This document shows, in pieces, positions 1 to 8,458 of a stretch of 47,404 bases of DNA (its first letter is position 1; each line of letters opens with the position of its first letter). The position numbers were made by a program, and so were the translations under genes. Origin of the DNA: Bacteroidota bacterium (GTDB lineage: Bacteria; Bacteroidota; Bacteroidia; Chitinophagales; Saprospiraceae). Under the pieces are notes generated by a model. It was not told the origin of the DNA, did no database searches, and saw only the letters and a list, made by a program, of their open reading frames with translations. The stretch spans positions 1-47,404 of the forward strand of contig JAKQHM010000054.1 in NCBI GenBank assembly GCA_029572935.1. The letters run 5' to 3'.

Positions 1-174
1 AAACAATACAAGATTGTGCACAGTTGATCGATTGGCCCACAGATATCCCAGGTGGGTAGTGCCCTTTTTATCTTCGCTTTGTACTTTGTATCCTGTCTCG
101 CTTGTTTGTATGTATTCCTGCTTTAGTACTATTTGTCTGTACCGATCGTAAAGGGGGTTCATTTCATGCTCATC
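1..174 (-). pseudogene. IS66-family transposase fragment (TnpC), decayed, runs off the left edge
   Basis: The minus strand is open from 174 to the window edge, and the last 54 codons (from an ATG at 162) read like the start of the IS66 DDE core: a 'LYDRYRQIVLK' helix, then 'KKGTTHLGYLW' and 'LVLF', in the order seen in IS66 TnpC proteins. In the family this part lies about 200 residues into a roughly 500-residue protein. Here a stop at 175-177 precedes it in frame and I could not find the N-terminal half in any frame up to 371. The family's first catalytic Asp sits in an 'ADET' motif; here the aligned residues are 'TSET', so that Asp is gone. I read it as a dead remnant. Positions 175-371 contain nothing else I recognise. 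Confidence 0.6.
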
Positions 175-371
175 TTACTGTTTTGCCTATCTTGTCGCAG
201 GACCTTGAATTCTGCCAGATTCATACTTGCCTTTTTCGGACAAATCTATAGCAGCCATTCATTGGAAATCATGGGCACTTCCTTGGACGGATACTATATA
301 ACTGATGATAAGTCTAGCAGGCCTTTTTGTGCTTTGACAATAAAATTGTAAGGACACTTTTTAAATTAGAT

Positions 372-995
372 TTATCCTGTTCTTTTCTTTTGAAGATGAA
401 AAGTATAACCTAAGGTAATTTGAAATGAATTTATTGGATTCATAAAATCTCTAGTCCAAAATTCAGTAGGAGTAAGAGACTCAATAGGAAATTCATAGCT
501 AAGATTAAAAGTGAAATTTTTATAAATAGCCTCCATACTTCCAATAAGACCAAATAAGGTTCCATCATATTCCATTTTTTTTCCTTCTTTAGACCATACA
601 ACTTGTTTAATAACAGGTATGTCATATAAAAATGGTCCTAAACTTGCATGTAGATAATTAGTTATTGTTACTGTAGTCAAAATAGAGTAAGTGTATTTAT
701 TAAATACAATTTCTTTTAAAGGATTGAATCCACGATCTTCAACTTTTACAGTCTTAAAGGAACCTTGAATTTGCCATTTTAAGGCTATAAATTTCGATAA
801 AGAGAACCCAACTCCTAATCTTACTAAAGGACTATAATCGATAGTTTCAATTACTCTATATCCCCAGACATTCGGATTCTCTTTGATTAACGATTGTTCT
901 ATCCCTGAGCTTAAAAAAAGTTGCACTTGAGAAACACATCTTTCATTTTTTGAAATATAAATAAATAAAATTAATAATATTCTTAAGCACGTCAT
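372..995 (-). CDS. Hypothetical outer-membrane beta-barrel-like protein
   Basis: A 207-residue protein of unknown function. It starts with a hydrophobic stretch (about residues 4-15) that could be a weak signal peptide, and the rest alternates polar and aromatic/hydrophobic residues in short strands. It ends in 'ITLGYTFHLQ' followed by a short basic tail, which resembles the last strand of small outer-membrane barrels of Bacteroidota. It begins 3 nt after the stop of the upstream peptidase gene, so the two are almost certainly co-transcribed. Both are markedly AT-rich compared with everything from 3.6 kb on. The barrel assignment is by pattern only. Confidence 0.6.
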   Translation of the reverse strand: MTCLRILLILFIYISKNERCVSQVQLFLSSGIEQSLIKENPNVWGYRVIETIDYSPLVRLGVGFSLSKFIALKWQIQGSFKTVKVEDRGFNPLKEIVFNKYTYSILTTVTITNYLHASLGPFLYDIPVIKQVVWSKEGKKMEYDGTLFGLIGSMEAIYKNFTFNLSYEFPIESLTPTEFWTRDFMNPINSFQITLGYTFHLQKKRTG

Positions 996-998
996 AAT

Positions 999-3263
999 CT
1001 AATTTTTCGTAAATAATTTCTTGGTAAAGTGTGAAGTACCTTTTGAATCTATTATTTCAATAATCAAAACGCTATTATAGTCACGAAGATTATCTAAATT
1101 ATCAGGTTCAAATTTACTTGTTGATAACAATCTACCATAAATATCATAAACTTTTAATATAGGCTCTCTATCATTATGAAGAGGTATTGAATAATCTGAA
1201 ATATTAATCTCACTTGAATTAGAATTTTCGTTTCCGAAAATTTGTATTTGAGAAGAAGTTTGATTACAATTTGGGTCTTGGCCATCACAATCAATCAATT
1301 TCAATTTATGATCTGCACATCTGGAAGCACCAGGCACACTAATTTGCTGACAAACTCTGATTGTAATTGGTTTAGGATAATAACTATACTTAGGTAAATC
1401 TAAAACTTGAAGACAAGTAGCTCCTGATGTTATTACAGAATTTCCGATTTGTGGATAACTACCTTGTAATACCCATTCAGTGCCTTTGGTACCAATTACA
1501 GTCCATTTATAACTAGAATATGGAAACCCCCCAGAAATACAAAGTGTAAGTTGATCATCTTCTTCGCACATAGTAATAGGTCCTTCAACCGTAAAATTTG
1601 AAGTTGGGATTGGGCCTAAGCAAACCGCATTCCATGAATCAGCAATTAACTTATATTCACTAGAATTAATTCCATATTTTTTACCAGTAGCTACTAGGGT
1701 CGCATATAATAAATCTTTAATATCATGTAGATTACTTTTTCCAATCTTTAATGCTTCAATTAGAATTTCCATAACTTCATTGTGTGTCAAAACATTTGTA
1801 TTCCTAGTTGCTAAAAAATACCAATGCCCAATAACTGTTCCTGTAATATGGGGGTCATGACTATCTTTCACATCTGTGTAACATACAGGTAAATTAGCTT
1901 GCCTTCCGATTTCTCCAATATCGTCCTCATTTATCCAATCTTCAAAACCTTGATATAATATTTCAACAAAATTTCCAAACACATCTGAAATCCCTTCATG
2001 CATTAATGCCTTTCCATAACCTTCATTGCTTTTAAAAAATCGATCGAGATATGCATGACATAATTCATGTCCTATAACATCAAATATTGAATACTTTGCG
2101 GTTTTATTTTCACCTAATCCACTACCAAAATCATCTGAAACTAAAATGTAGGCTTCGTTACCTTTACTTGTGCCATAAGCGTTACTTAAGCCATTACTAT
2201 TACAAGCTATACCGCAATGAATTTTTTCAAATTCTATGCCTAATTCATTGTAATATGGAACGATGGTCTGCAAGACGAAGAATGCTTGTGAGGCTGACTT
2301 GCTTAGATTGGTTTCTGGCCAACTATTATTAATAGTAAATGGAATAAACTCTGGTTTAAAATCATCATATTTTGTTTGAATGCATGCTGTGGTACTATTC
2401 ATTTTATATACATTCAATTTTTCATCAGGAGATTTTAAAAAGAATCTCCCATTTTCAAATAAATTATCCAATTGTACTTGACCATAAATTAGGGTTATAG
2501 CTGGAATTAAAACTATAGGGTACAAACTCTCATTTGTATATATAATTTTATCCTTTTCTGAGTCTTTGCTAAATCTATTAACATAATTGTTATTTAAACA
2601 GTTATTGTAGTTAGAAGCTGATTTAAGTATCATTCCACTAGTTGCATCAATCCATAAAGTTAAATTGTGGTTATCCTCTATGACCTTCCAAACTAAAATT
2701 GATTGACAATTATTAATAATATTATAAGAAATAATCAATTCTGGATCTCTAAGTGTAATGTCTTCTCCCAAGTTAGGATCAATAAATCTAGCAACGATTA
2801 TATCCAAGTCATTACTATTAATGGTTGGAATTACATTTGTTTCAATATTTGATATTAAGGACGGATTAAGTATTAAGGCCTCTGCACAAGGATCATCTGA
2901 TCCACCCACCTTAATAGAATATCCTCCAGATTCTACCTTAATTCCTTTATAATATTCTTGATAATATTCATAAAAATACCCAGGTTCAAATAAACTTGCC
3001 TCGTTGCCTTTGAATTGAAATGTATAATAACTATTTAAATTAAACATTCCAAGATTTTCCTCTACACTGCTAAATGTAGTATTGTGTTTAAAAACCATCA
3101 GTCCATTTGGAAATATAGTGTCAGTAATTTCAATAAATGCATCTAATTTATTTTCGTCATATAGAAAAGAGTTGTATCCTGAACAATCACTAATTGGTTT
3201 ATAGCTTGACTGTCCATAAACAATTTCTAATAGGCATAAGAAAATAAAAAAATAATATTTCAT
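999..3263 (-). CDS. Secreted thermolysin-like (M4) metallopeptidase with C-terminal T9SS-type tail
   Basis: 754 residues. A signal peptide ('MKYYFFIFLCLLEIVYG') is followed by a long pro-region (to about 250) and a gluzincin catalytic domain. The zinc motif HELCH is at 399-403, and the third ligand Glu is at 423 in 'HEGISDVFG'. The 20-residue step from the second His to this Glu is the same as in thermolysin. His472 in 'DPHITG' probably matches the thermolysin His that stabilises the transition state. After about 550 there is an Ig/PKD-like region, and the last 75 residues ('LKVYDIYGRLL' and a final 'KKLF' strand) look like a type A sorting domain. Expected role: an exported zinc protease degrading extracellular protein. 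It is first in a two-gene unit. Its AT-rich codon use differs from the core genes, suggesting transfer. The substrate is unknown. Confidence 0.85.
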   Translation of the reverse strand: MKYYFFIFLCLLEIVYGQSSYKPISDCSGYNSFLYDENKLDAFIEITDTIFPNGLMVFKHNTTFSSVEENLGMFNLNSYYTFQFKGNEASLFEPGYFYEYYQEYYKGIKVESGGYSIKVGGSDDPCAEALILNPSLISNIETNVIPTINSNDLDIIVARFIDPNLGEDITLRDPELIISYNIINNCQSILVWKVIEDNHNLTLWIDATSGMILKSASNYNNCLNNNYVNRFSKDSEKDKIIYTNESLYPIVLIPAITLIYGQVQLDNLFENGRFFLKSPDEKLNVYKMNSTTACIQTKYDDFKPEFIPFTINNSWPETNLSKSASQAFFVLQTIVPYYNELGIEFEKIHCGIACNSNGLSNAYGTSKGNEAYILVSDDFGSGLGENKTAKYSIFDVIGHELCHAYLDRFFKSNEGYGKALMHEGISDVFGNFVEILYQGFEDWINEDDIGEIGRQANLPVCYTDVKDSHDPHITGTVIGHWYFLATRNTNVLTHNEVMEILIEALKIGKSNLHDIKDLLYATLVATGKKYGINSSEYKLIADSWNAVCLGPIPTSNFTVEGPITMCEEDDQLTLCISGGFPYSSYKWTVIGTKGTEWVLQGSYPQIGNSVITSGATCLQVLDLPKYSYYPKPITIRVCQQISVPGASRCADHKLKLIDCDGQDPNCNQTSSQIQIFGNENSNSSEINISDYSIPLHNDREPILKVYDIYGRLLSTSKFEPDNLDNLRDYNSVLIIEIIDSKGTSHFTKKLFTKN
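2341..2386. repeat. 46-bp direct repeat, copy 1 (inside the peptidase gene)
   Basis: This 46-bp segment is identical base for base to 3533-3578. Here it is coding sequence, encoding residues around 'CIQTKYDDFKPEFIP' of the M4 peptidase on the minus strand. Identity ends abruptly on both sides. Confidence 0.95.
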
Positions 3264-3281
3264 ATATCTACTTTATTATTT

Positions 3282-3289
3282 CAAAAATA
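3282..3289 (-). promoter_or_regulatory. Possible -7 box of the peptidase operon
   Basis: On the minus strand this reads TATTTTTG, matching the Bacteroidota -7 consensus TAnnTTTG. It lies about 19 nt before the peptidase start codon. I see no good TTTG -33 box at the expected spacing, and the region is AT-rich, so chance is possible. Confidence 0.3.
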
Positions 3290-3370
3290 ATTTGCAAGTT
3301 ATCTAATACTTTAGTATCTTAGTTATTAAAAGCTTGAATTAAGTAAGAGATCAATTCAATATAGTTTATG

Positions 3371-3494
3371 ACACCTGTCCAAAATAAAGTATAAAAAAGT
3401 GGACATTGCTTGAATTCCCTAACTTAGGGTTTGCAAATTCCAAAAAACAATGTCCGAAGTAAAATTAAGCCTTTTTAGTCAAATCTTAATGTAA
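3371..3494 (+). mobile_element. Remnant of an IS4-like insertion sequence (left end and first 14 codons)
   Basis: From an ATG at 3450 the sequence reads 'MSEVKLSLFSQILM' and then a stop at 3492-3494. The start 'FSQIL' resembles the N-terminus of IS4-type transposases common in Bacteroidota. Upstream, GGACATTG (3401-3408) pairs with CAATGTCC (3448-3455), which covers the ATG, with an inner inverted repeat CCCTAA/TTAGGG at 3417-3429. Hairpins over the start codon are a known way for insertion sequences to limit transposase synthesis. Nothing of the remaining transposase is present, so this is a truncated end. The rest of 3264-3613 (350 bp) contains this remnant, the peptidase leader and repeat copy 2, and no gene. 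Confidence 0.4.
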
Positions 3495-3532
3495 CCCTCC
3501 CCTAAATTAGTACAGTATAAAAAGTTACAAAA

Positions 3533-3578
3533 GGAATAAACTCTGGTTTAAAATCATCATATTTTGTTTGAATGCATG
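3533..3578. repeat. 46-bp direct repeat, copy 2 (intergenic, at a composition boundary)
   Basis: Exact copy of 2341-2386 in the same orientation, 1.19 kb away and outside any gene. It directly follows the IS4-like remnant, and the base composition changes from AT-rich to balanced just after it. It could be the remains of a second, paralogous peptidase gene, a recombination scar, or an assembly misjoin. Confidence 0.95.
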
Positions 3579-3613
3579 ATACGGTCAGTCTAACTAACAG
3601 ATCTTCTGCATCA

Positions 3614-6184
3614 TCAGCGGATCAAACTGATGACACCTTTGCGGATGATGTTTTTGAGTGTGCGGTCACTTTCTTCCAGATACAAGTCGTATTTTAACTG
3701 GTAAATGTAAGATTCCATGGGGGCAGGCTGACCTTCATAATCCCCGTTCCATCCAGGAAGATTGACATCGGAAGATTCATATACTTTTGCACCCCATCTG
3801 TTGTAAATTCGAAATTCAATTTTATCCATCCTTGCCTTGCATTCTGCCGGGATCACCGGACGGAAGACCCGATTTCGGTTGTCCTGATCCAGAGGAGTGA
3901 ATACATTGGGTATTTCCACGCAATCTTCGCAAGGAATGTCCACAATCGTCAGACTGTAGTCTTTGAGCAGACAGCCCGAAGCATCAGCCTGCCGGATCGG
4001 GTATACACCTGCAGCGGTATAATTCACGCTGTCGATCATTTTTGCTTCACCACACCAAAGCGTATCGAACCTTGCGGTTTTATCCGTGCGAATCAGTGAT
4101 AGTCTGAGCGTGATGTATTCCGTGCAGGATTCTCTTTCAATCGTCTGGTAATATTCTCCGGGGAAATTATAGGTGCTGTCTCCAAATTTAAAAGAAGTAC
4201 CCTCACAAAAGCTGGTATCCACTGTTCTGTTGCTGAAGGCAAAAACCTGGAGTTTGGCGATGACGGAATCACATCCCCTTTCATTTTTTAAAGATGGAAA
4301 ATAAGTCCCTCCCTTATCGTAACGGAGGTTGAAAAAAGTTTTAAATTCTCCGCATGAAATGGTATCATACACCGTGCCGAGGTCAGTGAAGGGATTGGAA
4401 GTCAGTGTCAGCACGATCAGGGAGTCGCAACCGGATCCACTGGATTTTATGGTATCTGCGTATACACCGGGAAGACTGAGTTCCCGGCCTCTGAAATTGT
4501 AAGTTTGGCCCAGACAGATTTCCGCCGAGATGTTGGTACTCAAATAGGGTAAAATTACGATCGGATGTTCATAAGACCTGCTGATACAACCTACCGTCAT
4601 GATGCGGATGACGGTATAAGTTCCCGGGGAATCAAAAATAAAGGTCTTGTTACCCGCACCATCGTAGCTTTTTCCATTGACCAGCCACATATGGGTGGCT
4701 GAAGGATCACCGGAAGAACGGTCCGTAAACATGACCGGAACGTTGGGGCAGGACTGACGGGGACCTGAGATCTGCGGGTTCAGTTCTACAGTAGTCTCAC
4801 AGAGGGTATTGAAATAAAGTGCACTGTCCCGGTATAGGGTGTAATTGCTGATTTGTTGCCCGGAACGCGTCTGATACTGGAAATCCCTTACGGTCCAGCT
4901 GGAAGCCTGGATTTTGAGTTCATTGGTCACATCGATATCAAAACAGCCCGACAGAAAATTTTCATCCGTTTTGATCAGCAATCCCTGAAAGTTGACATTG
5001 GAGGCATAGGCAGTGCTGAATCCGGACAGAATGACGCCTCCCAGCGGGCTGGTGCGCACACGCGTGTATTGTGACCCCTTCATATTGTAAATGAAGGCCT
5101 TTTTTATGGTCCCATCTTCTTTGATGACGTATAAGGCATTTTTGTTGGGGGCATTGGGTCCGGATGCGGCATGGGTGGTAAATGCGAAAGTGCTTACCCC
5201 TATGGCGTAAGATCCATCCGGAAGCAAAGCCAGGCCTTCTCCGATGGATCCGGCATCACTGCCCACCACTACCTCGTAAATATTCATGAATTCTGTTTTG
5301 AGCTCTGAATCGGTGCGAATCAGGTACACATCGTATTCGGAACTCTGGTGGTTGGCTTCCAGGATCGTGGTGGAACCCGTGATGAGATAGCGGTCTGATT
5401 TATCCACCAGCAGATCGTAGCAGTAGGTTCTCTGGTTGTCAAACCCAAAAGTCTTAAATCCCAATACACTTCCGGCAGGGTCCGTTTTCAAAATAAATGC
5501 CTTGAAGGTACCTTCGTCTATGCACCTTCCGGCGACGATGATGTTGTCCCTGGAGTCGGTTTTGACTGAAAATGCCTCGTCATAGGTGGTGCCTGGATTG
5601 CCCAGCGTCTTGGTCCATTGGATATTTCCATTTCCATCTATTTTCACCAGGTACACGTCTGCGGCCTGTGGATCGGTACCAAACTGCCCGGTGCTTCCGG
5701 CGATGATGAATCCGCCATCTGCCGTTTTGGCTATGTCCCTTCCGAATTCGGTATTATTGCCGATCCTTTTCATCCAGATTACTTTACCGGATGCAGAGAT
5801 TCTTCCCGCCAGGATGGAACCTCTGAAAAACCCCGTACCCAGATTGAAGGAAAAGACAATGTCTCCGGAATCGGCTTCAACGGAACCAAAATTGGTATTG
5901 GTGGGAGAACCGGATATGCCCAGCATTTTGGTCCACAACGGGGTACCCAGACAATCGTACTTTGTGAGGATGCCTTCCGAGTTATTGAAAGTGTCTGTGA
6001 TGAAACCCAGGCTCACATAGCCCCCATCGGCCAGGGGCTCCACATCGTAAAAGTTGGTGTGGATATTTTTTATACCGGGGGTGTAGTCTCTTAGAAAATA
6101 GGTTTTCTGAAACTGAATATTCTGCCCGGCCAGTCTGCCCGAAAAGAGCGAAATGCAAACCAGTAAAGTGAAAAGGATGCGCAT
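3614..6184 (-). CDS. Large T9SS-secreted protein with gliding-motility-associated C-terminal domain (type B sorting)
   Basis: 856 residues from the chosen start (ATG at 6184; another ATG lies 7 codons upstream at 6205). A signal peptide 'MRILFTLLVCISLFSG' is followed by about 400 residues of repeated short strands with 'ADGGYVSLGF' and 'TADGGFIIAGST' motifs, typical of a delta-60-type or beta-propeller repeat. Next is a PKD-like domain (near 'GTYTVIRI') and several Cys-containing repeats ('GSGCDSLIVLTL', 'RGCDSVI'). The C-terminus 'IPNVFTPLDQDNRN... FRIYNRWGAKVYES... PGWNG' is the recognisable gliding-motility C-terminal domain used as a type B type IX secretion signal. It is probably a surface or adhesive protein. 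It stands alone and is transcribed divergently from the flippase gene. Confidence 0.88.
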   Translation of the reverse strand: MRILFTLLVCISLFSGRLAGQNIQFQKTYFLRDYTPGIKNIHTNFYDVEPLADGGYVSLGFITDTFNNSEGILTKYDCLGTPLWTKMLGISGSPTNTNFGSVEADSGDIVFSFNLGTGFFRGSILAGRISASGKVIWMKRIGNNTEFGRDIAKTADGGFIIAGSTGQFGTDPQAADVYLVKIDGNGNIQWTKTLGNPGTTYDEAFSVKTDSRDNIIVAGRCIDEGTFKAFILKTDPAGSVLGFKTFGFDNQRTYCYDLLVDKSDRYLITGSTTILEANHQSSEYDVYLIRTDSELKTEFMNIYEVVVGSDAGSIGEGLALLPDGSYAIGVSTFAFTTHAASGPNAPNKNALYVIKEDGTIKKAFIYNMKGSQYTRVRTSPLGGVILSGFSTAYASNVNFQGLLIKTDENFLSGCFDIDVTNELKIQASSWTVRDFQYQTRSGQQISNYTLYRDSALYFNTLCETTVELNPQISGPRQSCPNVPVMFTDRSSGDPSATHMWLVNGKSYDGAGNKTFIFDSPGTYTVIRIMTVGCISRSYEHPIVILPYLSTNISAEICLGQTYNFRGRELSLPGVYADTIKSSGSGCDSLIVLTLTSNPFTDLGTVYDTISCGEFKTFFNLRYDKGGTYFPSLKNERGCDSVIAKLQVFAFSNRTVDTSFCEGTSFKFGDSTYNFPGEYYQTIERESCTEYITLRLSLIRTDKTARFDTLWCGEAKMIDSVNYTAAGVYPIRQADASGCLLKDYSLTIVDIPCEDCVEIPNVFTPLDQDNRNRVFRPVIPAECKARMDKIEFRIYNRWGAKVYESSDVNLPGWNGDYEGQPAPMESYIYQLKYDLYLEESDRTLKNIIRKGVISLIR

Positions 6185-6297
6185 GTTCAGGGATTTAAAG
6201 ATCATTACCGGGCTAAGTTATACAGATTTATAGATTTGATGTCCCTTGGAATGGGTATTGTCTTAATTTCGCCACCTGGGTTCCAAGCAAATTCGGA

Positions 6298-7761
6298 TTG
6301 AAGAAAGAGTTTTTTGTCAACATTTTATTGCTGATTCTGGTAAACGCGCTGGTGAAGCCAGCCTATCTGTTTGGGGTGGACCGGCAGGTGCAGGTTTTAG
6401 TCGGGACAGAAGCATTTGGTTATTATGCCAACCTGTTCAATTTTACCCTCATACTGCAGTTTGTAAATGATTTTGGCCTCCAACCCCTGATGAACAGAAT
6501 GGCAGGACAGGATCCTGACCGTGCCCGTGCATCCTATCGGGAGGTGATGGGACTCCGTATGATATTGGCTGCTGTCTATCTGCTGGTTACTCTTTTATTT
6601 GCCTGGCTTTGGTTTGGACCGGATATGAGTACCGGACTTTTGTTGCGGTTGGCAGTCAATCAGATTTTAATCAGCACCATTCTTTTTCTGAGGGCCAGCA
6701 TTTCCGGTCTGGGTCTGTACAGGACAGATAGCCTGCTTTCCGTATTGGATCGATTGTTTCTGTTGTTGGTTTGTCCAGCGTTTCTATATGCGGAAGCTTT
6801 GAAACCCTATGTCACCATTTCCTGGTTTGTGGATATGCAGACCCTTTCGCTTATTCTTTGCGTATTGGTTTGTTTCGGCATATTGGTCAGGCATCGTTTC
6901 CATTTCAGGCCTTTGGTTCCAGGCTGGCAAAAAGGCCGGGAGATTTTGCGTGCCGGATTTCCTTTTGCAATGGTGTATCTCACTTATGCGGCCCTTACGA
7001 AATCCGACAGTATCTGGCTCGTGAGATTATTGGAAAACGGTAGTGAAAAAGCAGGAGAATTTACGGCTTCGATGAGACTGTATGAAGCAGCTTCCATGAT
7101 CTCATTGGCATTTGCCACTTTACTGATGTCCATGTTTTCCCGCAACCACAGAGACCCGGAGAAAATTATGGTGCTTTTAAAATCCTCCCTAGCATTGCTG
7201 TTACTGATATCCGTCAGTTTATCCGGTACTGTATTTTTCCTGTCGGAGAGGATCAATCATTTTCTCTATCCGGCGGCCACGGCGGAATGGAATCAGCTCC
7301 TGAGTCTGGTGATGTTTGGGTTCATACCTGCAAGCATCAATTTTATTTTCGGTGCCTATTTTCAGGCTCTGCAACGTGAGCGCGAGTTGTGGTGGATGTA
7401 CGGATCCATGTTGGTTTTGTCCGTGATCCTGAATCTCATTTTTGTACCGACTTATCAGGCCCTTGGATCTGCCTGTATATTCGGTGGCTTGCAGTTGATC
7501 CTGTTGATCGTACAAGTAGTGAAATCAGGCTTGAATCACCGGGATTTTAACGCGCTGATCCGTTCATCCCTTGTGTTTTGTCTTTCACTGGGTAGTTTGA
7601 CGCTGATATCCGTCGGTTTTTCCGGATGGTCAGACTGGAGCCGGGTGATCGTATTTTTGGCCATTGTTTTGGTCATGGCACTTGTGTCAGGATTGTTCAA
7701 GATCTCAGACTGGAACGGAATGGTCAAACTGATCAGCAAAAAAAACGGACCGGAACACTAA
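6298..7761 (+). CDS. Polysaccharide flippase (Wzx/MATE-like, oligosaccharide exporter)
   Basis: 487 residues, almost entirely hydrophobic, with about 12-14 transmembrane segments beginning near residue 8. Spacing and content match polysaccharide biosynthesis flippases of the MOP superfamily, which move lipid-linked sugar units across the inner membrane. A conserved patch 'FGYYANLFNFTLILQFVNDFG' is at about 40-60, with an 'AGFPFAMVYLTYAAL' helix near 220. The start is a TTG at 6298; no ATG or GTG fits the conserved N-terminus better. It is not in a visible glycan cluster. Its stop codon (7759-7761) overlaps that of the convergent lipoprotein gene. Confidence 0.8.
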   Translation: MKKEFFVNILLLILVNALVKPAYLFGVDRQVQVLVGTEAFGYYANLFNFTLILQFVNDFGLQPLMNRMAGQDPDRARASYREVMGLRMILAAVYLLVTLLFAWLWFGPDMSTGLLLRLAVNQILISTILFLRASISGLGLYRTDSLLSVLDRLFLLLVCPAFLYAEALKPYVTISWFVDMQTLSLILCVLVCFGILVRHRFHFRPLVPGWQKGREILRAGFPFAMVYLTYAALTKSDSIWLVRLLENGSEKAGEFTASMRLYEAASMISLAFATLLMSMFSRNHRDPEKIMVLLKSSLALLLLISVSLSGTVFFLSERINHFLYPAATAEWNQLLSLVMFGFIPASINFIFGAYFQALQRERELWWMYGSMLVLSVILNLIFVPTYQALGSACIFGGLQLILLIVQVVKSGLNHRDFNALIRSSLVFCLSLGSLTLISVGFSGWSDWSRVIVFLAIVLVMALVSGLFKISDWNGMVKLISKKNGPEH

Positions 7762-8300
7762 TCCAGCTTTCTGCCGGCGGGTACCCGGGTATTTTTTTCC
7801 ACCACCCGTGATTGCTTCAAATTGATGAGCAGCCCTGAAAAGGCTGATCCCGATGTAGTGGTGTACTCCTTTCCATTGTAGGTAACGATGCCACTGTGCC
7901 GATCCCATTCCTTTCCCAGCAGGACATAACGGTTATCAAATTTTGGATTGGGGCCAAACATCAGAAAAGCGTCCTTTCCTTCCTGCTCAAAACTGACGGC
8001 CAGTCTGTTTTCCTTGGGTGAAAAAAGTACCACACCCGGAGTCCCTCTTTCGAATATGACTTCTTCTATCTTTTCACCATTTACATACCTGATTTTCCCA
8101 TTTTTGATGGAAGTTTGGGCAGATTCTGCCTGTCTTCTCAATACGATGTCCTGGGACAAGTAAAACTGAATGCGCTGCAATTCCGCAGGACCCCAGTTAT
8201 TTTTATCTATAAGCCGCTGATCCAGCGGGGTAAGTCGCGGACTGCAGGAAGAGACGAGAATCCAGGTCAGGAGAAGAAGGAAAAGATGGTTTGGTTTCAT
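7758..8300 (-). CDS. Hypothetical lipoprotein
   Basis: 180 residues from an ATG at 8300. I prefer this start because it gives a clean lipoprotein signal, 'MKPNHLFLLLLTWILVSSC', with the lipid-anchored Cys after it; a longer frame to 8360 would put 20 polar residues in front. The mature part is soluble and strand-rich with no motif I recognise. It ends on a TAG that overlaps the TAA of the convergent flippase gene by two bases. Probably anchored to the inner or outer membrane facing the periplasm; function unknown. Confidence 0.7.
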   Translation of the reverse strand: MKPNHLFLLLLTWILVSSCSPRLTPLDQRLIDKNNWGPAELQRIQFYLSQDIVLRRQAESAQTSIKNGKIRYVNGEKIEEVIFERGTPGVVLFSPKENRLAVSFEQEGKDAFLMFGPNPKFDNRYVLLGKEWDRHSGIVTYNGKEYTTTSGSAFSGLLINLKQSRVVEKNTRVPAGRKLD

Positions 8301-8406
8301 TTGCCATAATTTTTCACGAATGTAACGCAGCCTGACGGATCCCATTTTGTCTTTAAACAATCTTTAACCAAGCCTGCTTATATTTATTACAATCTTAACC
8401 ACTGAC

Positions 8407-8436
8407 TTGAGCAGCCCGTCATTTTGCCTAACTTTG
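8407..8436 (+). promoter_or_regulatory. Promoter of the ybeY-fusion gene
   Basis: TTG at 8407-8409, a 19-nt spacer, then TAACTTTG at 8429-8436, which matches TAnnTTTG. Transcription would begin a few bases downstream, giving a leader of roughly 15-20 nt before the TTG start at 8459. Confidence 0.6.
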
Positions 8437-8458
8437 CACAAACTGAAATCAAAGTCGA

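Noticed and set aside
133-351. Plus-strand 72-codon frame with a hydrophobic start
   Set aside because: It overlaps the IS66-like reading on the other strand, has no family resemblance, and its composition looks random.
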